A stretch of 11,396 bases of DNA, taken from assembly GCA_009936695.1 (NCBI GenBank), contig JAACEA010000130.1:1-11396 (forward strand), written 5' to 3'. The notes beneath the pieces are model-generated. The model did not search any database. It had not been told where the DNA came from and worked only from the letters and a program-made list of their open reading frames with translations. Below, in pieces: positions 6,764-11,396 of the stretch (position 1 is its first letter; each line of letters opens with the position of its first letter). The translations under genes were made by a program, and so were the position numbers. Source of the stretch: Planctomycetia bacterium (lineage in GTDB: Bacteria; Planctomycetota; Phycisphaerae; Phycisphaerales; SM1A02).

Positions 6764-6828
6764 GGAGATTCCGCGCGAGGGTGTGCCGGCATGATCTTCT
6801 GGTCGGGTCGGGAATCGACCGAATCTCC
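6764..6828. repeat. Nested inverted repeats after the ketosynthase cluster
   Basis: GGAGATTC (6764-6771) is complementary to GAATCTCC (6821-6828). Within the loop GGTCG (6806-6810) and CGACC (6816-6820) form a 5-bp stem around GGAAT. There is no T-run. It may be a transcript-end structure for the ketosynthase cluster, but the support is only the pairing itself. Confidence 0.22.
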
Positions 6829-6877
6829 AGAGTCGAGCCGGTCAGTCGACGCGATCGGCCACGTTCTCCGATGATGC

Positions 6878-6897
6878 GAACGTTGGTTCCAGCGTTC
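6878..6897 (+). promoter_or_regulatory. Candidate LexA/SOS box (GAAC-N4-GTTC) and overlapping hairpin upstream of addB
   Basis: GAAC (6878-6881), spacer GTTG, GTTC (6886-6889) gives the GAAC-N4-GTTC core of the Bacillus/actinobacterial LexA operator. With flanks it matches 12 of 14 positions of CGAACRNRYGTTYC. It lies 51 nt before the addB ATG, in the only gap before a DNA-break repair operon. The same bases can also form a hairpin, GAACGTTGG (6878-6886) with CCAGCGTTC (6889-6897), loop TT, one U-G pair. A pyrimidine-rich stretch follows, so a weak terminator for the upstream cluster is the alternative reading. The LexA motif of this organism is not known. Confidence 0.35.
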
Positions 6898-6940
6898 CTT
6901 CCCCGTTCCCGAGACCATCCCCGCCCGAGCGAGGCACTCG

Positions 6941-9793
6941 ATGCCGGCACATCCCACGCCGATCCATCTGGGATTCCGATCACCGCTCGCGACCGCCGCC
7001 TCGATCCTGCTCGATCGACCGACGGACGTGCTGGGTGAGGTCGACCTGTCGCGGGTGCTGGTCGTGGTTCCCGGCGGGCGGGCGGGTCGTCAGTTGCTGC
7101 TGGCGATGGTCGTCGAAGCCGAGGCGCGCGGCATCCGGTTCGTCCCGCCGCGCACCACGACGCCGTCCGAACTCGTCTTTTCGATTCGCGGTCGCCCGGA
7201 TCAGGCGGTGGCGGACCGTCCGCTTCACCGTGGCGTGCTCGCCGGCGTCCTCGGTGCCGCCGGCGCGGACGATCTTGCGGGCGTGATTCGTCCCGATGCC
7301 GATTGGATCGAGCGTTTCACGGTCGCGGATGCGTTGCTCGACGCGGATCGCATCGTCGCAGCGGCCGGACACGACTGGGGAGACGTGGTCTCGACGGTCG
7401 AACGGTCCGTGGAACTCGGTGGCGAGTCGGATCGATATCGACGCATCGGTGCCCTCCTGACCCGGGCCGAAGCCGATCTCGGAGCCCTGGGGCTGGTCGC
7501 ACCCGAAACGGCGAAGCGTCGGCTGATCGAGGAGGCAACACCGGAGACTCGAGGATCCGCAGCGCTCGACGCGCCGGAGGAGATCGTCCTGCTCGGCGTC
7601 GTGGATCTGTCGGCCCGGGACGAAGCGGTGCTCGCAGGAGCCACGGTCCACACGATGATCCTGGCGGAGGCGGTCGAGGATGGCGACGACCGTCGTTTCG
7701 ACGCGGTCGGAAGACTGGTCCCCGCGTCCTGGATCGCGACGCCACCGGTGATTCCCCTCGAGTCCCTGCGGATCGAGGACAAGCCGATCGACGAGGCCGA
7801 AGCGGTGGTCGAGATGCTCGTGGAGGAGGCGAGCACCACCGAAGCGGGACGCCTCGATCCGGAGTCGGTCGCCATCGTGGTGGCGGACGAGTCGGCCGCC
7901 GAGTCGTTTCGGCGCGAGATCGAAGCCGCAGGCGCCACCGTCCACCTCGCCGGCGGCCGGGCGTTTGCGCGAAGCGGGCTCGCCCGCACGCTCGGGACGC
8001 TCGCGATCCACCTGGAGCGAAACGACTCGGACGGATTCGGTCGTCTGGTCGCGGATCCGGCCTTCGCGGCCGCGATCGGCCGGCGACTCGACGGCCTTGA
8101 TGCGGCCGCCGCCTGGTCCCGCTGGTCCGAATCCGACATGCCGCGTCCCCTCGCCGAGGGATGGCCGGGCGACCCGGAGACCTGCGAACGCTCGGGTCAT
8201 GCGGCCGCCCGTCGAACCCTCCACGCCGCCGATGCGGTTCTCTCGGACATCCTCGCACCGCTCGGCGACGCGGAGACGGACCGACTCGATCGAATGCTCA
8301 CCGGACTGCTCGAGGTCCTGCAACGACTGGACGACGAGGACGCGGCGGGACTCTGGTCGGAGGAGATCCTCCGCGTGGTGCGGGACGCGGTCGGCGGCCT
8401 CGTTCCGCTTCCGGCGGAACTCCAGCCGAACGTCACCGCGGCCGAGGCGATTCGACTCCTGCTCCGCACCCTCGAGCAGGCGCGACTTCCCGATCCGCCG
8501 GATCCGGCCGCGATCGAGACCATCGGCTGGCTCGAGGCGCCGTTCGATCCGGCGGGACGCGTCATCGTCACCGGCTGTCACGATGCGGCGCTGCCGGGTC
8601 GGTTCACCGATCCCGTCCTGCCGGATTCGCTCCGGGCGACGATGGGTCTCGAGGACGAGGCGCGTCGGCACGCCCGGGATCTCTGGGTGCTCTCCACGAT
8701 CCTGGGTCGCGACCCGGACGCCCGTTTCCTCGTGCCGCGGCGCGATCCCCGGGGCGAACCGCGGGTGCCGTCCCGACTGGTGTTCGGGGACCGGGGGCCC
8801 GCCCTGGCGGAACGCGTCGTCGAGGTCTTCACGAAGCCTTCGGCCCGGAACCGCGGCGGCGTGGGCGTGTCGGGGTTCGGTCGGCCGCGACCGACCTGGG
8901 CGGACGAGGGGGCGCGAACCGTCACCATCGATCGACTCTCGGTCACGGCCTTCCGCGACTACCTCGCGTCGCCGTATCGGTTCTGGCTGAAGCACGTGCT
9001 CGGCCTCCGTGGCCCCGAACCGGTCGGTCGCGAACTCGATGCCCGGACCTTCGGCACCGTGCTTCACCACGCGGTGGAGGTGTTCGGAAAACAGGACATC
9101 GTGCGACTTGCGGCGGGCGAGCGGCCTTGCACGGATCCCGATCGGATCCACGACGCCATGGTCGGGGCGATGTCGGACGCGATCGATCGCATGTGCGGAT
9201 CCAGCCGGGGCGCGGGACTTCTCCTGCAGGAGCGGATCCTCACCGCGCGACTTCGCGAGGTCGCGAACCGGCAGGCGGAACTCGCGCGGGATGGCTGGCG
9301 GATCCATGCGGTCGAAGACCGGCTCGATGCGCTGCTCGACATCCCGGGTGAAGCGCCGATGCCGGTGCGGGGACGGATCGATCGCATCGATCATCATCCC
9401 GAACTCGGCTGGCGATTGATCGACTTCAAGACCTCCGATTCCGGCAAGACGCCGGATCGCAGCCATCGCACCAGGGACCGCTGGATCGATCTCCAGCTGC
9501 CGCTCTATCGCGGCCTCCACGCCGGGACCCTGCCCGACGCGCCACCGCCTTCGGAGGTCGCCACGGGCTACTTCCTGGTCACCGCGGACCCCGGGAAGAT
9601 CGGCTTCGCGCCGTCGAAGAAGATCGACGAGTTGCACGAAGAGGCGATGGACATGGCGCGGGAGGTCGTGCGAAACATCCGTGACGGCAACTTCGATCTC
9701 ACCGGTGATCCGCCGTGGGACGGAGATCCCATCGCGCTCGTGCAGCGGATCCGGTCCCTCGGTGTCGAGGACGACGGGGAGGGCGAGGGATGA
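6941..9793 (+). CDS. addB: AddB-like double-strand-break repair protein with PD-(D/E)XK nuclease domain
   Basis: This 950-residue protein should be the second subunit of an AddAB-type helicase-nuclease that resects double-strand ends for RecA loading. GAGG at 6931-6934, 6 nt before the ATG, supports the start. The N-terminal part (about 1-660) matches the inactive helicase-like region; its VVPGGRAGRQL (42-52) sits where a Walker A would be but lacks the GK[ST] core. The C-terminal nuclease is clear: LSVTAFRDYLASPYRFWLK, then FGTVLHHAVE with His710, GRIDRID (811-817) with Asp814, IDFKTS (827-832) with Asp828 and Lys830, and LQLPLY (851-856) with Gln852. Length is below B. subtilis AddB (about 1160). 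The four cysteines that hold the iron-sulfur cluster in classical AddB are absent. The gene overlaps the next by ATGA. A RecB-like nuclease of another repair pair is a less likely alternative. Confidence 0.88.
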   Translation: MPAHPTPIHLGFRSPLATAASILLDRPTDVLGEVDLSRVLVVVPGGRAGRQLLLAMVVEAEARGIRFVPPRTTTPSELVFSIRGRPDQAVADRPLHRGVLAGVLGAAGADDLAGVIRPDADWIERFTVADALLDADRIVAAAGHDWGDVVSTVERSVELGGESDRYRRIGALLTRAEADLGALGLVAPETAKRRLIEEATPETRGSAALDAPEEIVLLGVVDLSARDEAVLAGATVHTMILAEAVEDGDDRRFDAVGRLVPASWIATPPVIPLESLRIEDKPIDEAEAVVEMLVEEASTTEAGRLDPESVAIVVADESAAESFRREIEAAGATVHLAGGRAFARSGLARTLGTLAIHLERNDSDGFGRLVADPAFAAAIGRRLDGLDAAAAWSRWSESDMPRPLAEGWPGDPETCERSGHAAARRTLHAADAVLSDILAPLGDAETDRLDRMLTGLLEVLQRLDDEDAAGLWSEEILRVVRDAVGGLVPLPAELQPNVTAAEAIRLLLRTLEQARLPDPPDPAAIETIGWLEAPFDPAGRVIVTGCHDAALPGRFTDPVLPDSLRATMGLEDEARRHARDLWVLSTILGRDPDARFLVPRRDPRGEPRVPSRLVFGDRGPALAERVVEVFTKPSARNRGGVGVSGFGRPRPTWADEGARTVTIDRLSVTAFRDYLASPYRFWLKHVLGLRGPEPVGRELDARTFGTVLHHAVEVFGKQDIVRLAAGERPCTDPDRIHDAMVGAMSDAIDRMCGSSRGAGLLLQERILTARLREVANRQAELARDGWRIHAVEDRLDALLDIPGEAPMPVRGRIDRIDHHPELGWRLIDFKTSDSGKTPDRSHRTRDRWIDLQLPLYRGLHAGTLPDAPPPSEVATGYFLVTADPGKIGFAPSKKIDELHEEAMDMAREVVRNIRDGNFDLTGDPPWDGDPIALVQRIRSLGVEDDGEGEG
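9776..9783 (+). promoter_or_regulatory. Ribosome binding site of addA
   Basis: GGGGAGGG in the last codons of addB, 6 nt before ATG 9790 and 9 nt before the adjacent ATG 9793. Both starts are acceptable, and the choice changes the protein by one residue. Confidence 0.55.
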
Positions 9794-11396
9794 TGCACGA
9801 CCCGCAGGGTGAACTCGAATTCGTGCCGGATCCCGGGGTCGGGGCCGACCTCGATGCGACCGAGTCGTCGGAGATCGCGGATGCCGGGATCGATGCGATC
9901 GGTGACGGTCCGCGGCACCTGCGGATCCTCGCCTCCGCCGGCACCGGAAAGACCTTCCGGCTGGTGGGCCGTTTCCTCGAACTGGGCGATCGTGGGGTCG
10001 AACCCGAACGCATTCTCGCCACGACCTTCACGCGGGCGGCGGCGGGGGAGATCCGGGATCGGATCTTCCGCGACGCCGCGGCGCTGGTGGTCGATCCCGA
10101 GAAGCGGGAGGAGGCGATTCGCGAACGTGGACTGGCGCGGTCGACGATGGCGGCTGCGGAAGCCGCGTCGCTGCTCGAGCGACTGGTGAAGGCGATGCCG
10201 GGCCTGCAGGTCCGGACCCTCGACAGCGCTTTCGCCTCGATCGCCGCGGGCCTCGGTCCGGCATCGGGCATTCCCGCGGGGGCGCGACTCGTCGAGGCGG
10301 ACGAATCCGCCGCGATCCTTCGAGACGCGATCGATGTCACGGTGTCCGAGACGGACGCGGACGCGATGCTCGAGACGCTCGAGACGCTCGGTTCCCGCGG
10401 CACCAAGGTCACGATCGTCCCGGTCGTCGAACGCGCCGTCGCGAACCTCCTCACCCTGCATCAGGAATCGACCGCGGATGCGTGGGACTGGTCCGCGCCG
10501 CCGCGCGACGACGAGGATCTCGCGCGGATTCGCGACCTCCTGCTGGACGAGAACGCCGCGAAGGCGTGGACGGCGGGCGTTCGAAAGGCGACGACGAAGA
10601 TCGCGCGGCTCATCGACGAGGTCTGTGCCCGCGACGGCGGCGGGTGGATCCTCATCGCGAAGGAGACGATCATCAAGGCCGCGGTGAACGGCGTCGACTA
10701 TTCGAGGAAGCCCGTACCCGACGAACTGGTGGCGCCCCTTCAGGATCTCGCCGTGCATGCGGCGGCGGGAAACCTCCGGAACATGGGTCACCGGACGGCG
10801 TGCATCCGTGACCTCCTCGGTCGGATCGAACCTCGGATCGCCGATCTCAAGCAACGGAACCGCATCGCGGAGTTCGACGATTTCACCCGCTCGCTCGACG
10901 CCCTTCGGGGCGGAGCCGGTCCCGGTGATCTCGAGGAGCTCTGGTATCGACTCGATTCCCGGATCGAGCATCTCCTGCTCGACGAGTTCCAGGACACGTC
11001 CGCGACGCAGTGGCGGGCGCTTCGCCCCATCGCGTCCGAGATCGCGAGCGTCTCGGACGGCACGCGTTCGCTCTTCGTGGTGGGTGACGTCAAGCAGTCG
11101 ATCTACGGCTGGCGTGGCGGTGACCCGCGGATCCTCCGCAATCTCGAACGCATCACGACCGAGGGGGAGATCGAATTCGTCGAGGAGGAGCTCGAGAAGT
11201 CCTTCCGTTCGAGCCCGGCGGTGATCGAACTCGTGAACACGCTCTGCGGCGAGATCGCCGGGGATCCGGCGCTGCTGGAGCATGCAGGCGGCGCCGCGGC
11301 GGCGTTCGGCGAACTGTTCCGCGAACATCGGACCGCTCGGACTTCGCTCGACGGCGTCGCCACCATCGAACGACTGCCCGAGCCCGACGCCGACGC
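9790..11396 (+). CDS. addA: AddA-like UvrD/RecB-family SF1 helicase (3' end outside window)
   Basis: This is the N-terminal 535 residues of an ATP-dependent 3'-5' DNA helicase; the frame stays open to the right edge. Numbering from ATG 9790 (ATG 9793 follows directly), SF1 motifs appear in order. Walker A ASAGTGKT is at 48-55. Motif Ia follows as ATTFTRAAAGEIRDRI (77-92), then LRTLDSAFASI. Motif II (Walker B) is LLLDEFQDTS (395-404), motif III VVGDVKQSIYGWRG (430-443) and motif IV KSFRSSP (470-476). Wording such as DEFQDTS and GDVKQSIYGWRG is typical of AddA/RecB rather than UvrD or PcrA. Whether it carries the C-terminal nuclease of true AddA cannot be seen. The start overlaps the addB stop by ATGA, so both subunits should be made together. 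A 9-bp unit, CTCGAGACG, repeats in tandem at 10369-10386 and encodes LETLETL. Confidence 0.92.
   Translation, partial: MMHDPQGELEFVPDPGVGADLDATESSEIADAGIDAIGDGPRHLRILASAGTGKTFRLVGRFLELGDRGVEPERILATTFTRAAAGEIRDRIFRDAAALVVDPEKREEAIRERGLARSTMAAAEAASLLERLVKAMPGLQVRTLDSAFASIAAGLGPASGIPAGARLVEADESAAILRDAIDVTVSETDADAMLETLETLGSRGTKVTIVPVVERAVANLLTLHQESTADAWDWSAPPRDDEDLARIRDLLLDENAAKAWTAGVRKATTKIARLIDEVCARDGGGWILIAKETIIKAAVNGVDYSRKPVPDELVAPLQDLAVHAAAGNLRNMGHRTACIRDLLGRIEPRIADLKQRNRIAEFDDFTRSLDALRGGAGPGDLEELWYRLDSRIEHLLLDEFQDTSATQWRALRPIASEIASVSDGTRSLFVVGDVKQSIYGWRGGDPRILRNLERITTEGEIEFVEEELEKSFRSSPAVIELVNTLCGEIAGDPALLEHAGGAAAAFGELFREHRTARTSLDGVATIERLPEPDAD

Noticed and set aside
6781..7038. 85-residue plus-strand open frame in the gap before addB
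   Set aside because: It overlaps addB in another frame, has no ribosome binding site or motif, and contains the candidate regulatory palindrome.
6980..9637. 885-residue minus-strand open frame opposite addB
   Set aside because: Long antisense frames are expected at this GC content. The addB frame carries ordered nuclease motifs, and this one has none.
10369..10390. Tandem CTCGAGACG units in addA
   Set aside because: Two copies of a 9-bp in-frame unit encode LETLETL in a helical region; this is ordinary coding redundancy, not a regulatory repeat.
9568..11328. 586-residue minus-strand open frame opposite addA
   Set aside because: The plus-strand frame contains all the SF1 helicase motifs expected in this half, in order; the antisense frame has no recognisable motif.

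Overview
The window is a gene-dense, very GC-rich stretch of bacterial chromosome with short intergenic gaps (the longest is 182 bp, at 6759-6940). It shows no insertion sequence, integrase, CRISPR array or phage gene. The gene set points tentatively to Planctomycetota, perhaps a Phycisphaerae-like lineage: a membrane-anchored von Willebrand factor A (vWA) protein, a class II DAHP synthase, a two-gene ketosynthase pair and an AddB/AddA-type pair. This placement comes from gene style and composition and was not tested by a database search.

Left part, minus strand (1-1711): a DoxX-family membrane protein lies upstream of a vWA-domain protein whose 3' end runs off the left edge. The vWA protein has one N-terminal transmembrane helix with a TonB-like Ser-x3-His motif, then a Pro-rich linker, then a vWA domain with an intact MIDAS start. 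This suggests a surface or envelope protein that may be energised by an ExbB/ExbD-type motor encoded outside the window.

Middle part, plus strand (1798-6758): a divergent promoter region (1712-1797) separates doxX from a complete tRNA-Leu(UAG). A class II DAHP synthase, the first step of the shikimate pathway, starts 28 nt after the tRNA. After a 98-bp gap comes a tight three-gene cluster: a ketosynthase homologue that keeps the active-site Cys but has lost both catalytic His residues, a canonical FabF-type ketosynthase overlapping it by ATGA, and a single-pass membrane protein of unknown function. The two ketosynthases look like a KS/chain-length-factor-type heterodimer. No acyl carrier protein, ketoreductase or dehydratase lies in the window, so their product is unknown.

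Right part, plus strand (6941-11396): an AddB-like protein with a C-terminal PD-(D/E)XK nuclease overlaps by ATGA an AddA/UvrD-type SF1 helicase that is cut by the right edge. Together they should form a double-strand-break end-processing enzyme. A GAAC-N4-GTTC palindrome matching the core of the Gram-positive/actinobacterial LexA box lies 51 nt upstream of addB, making SOS control a concrete hypothesis.

The most notable observations are the His-less ketosynthase partner, the TonB-like anchor fused to a vWA domain, the possible SOS box before addBA, and the absence of iron-sulfur cysteines in AddB.
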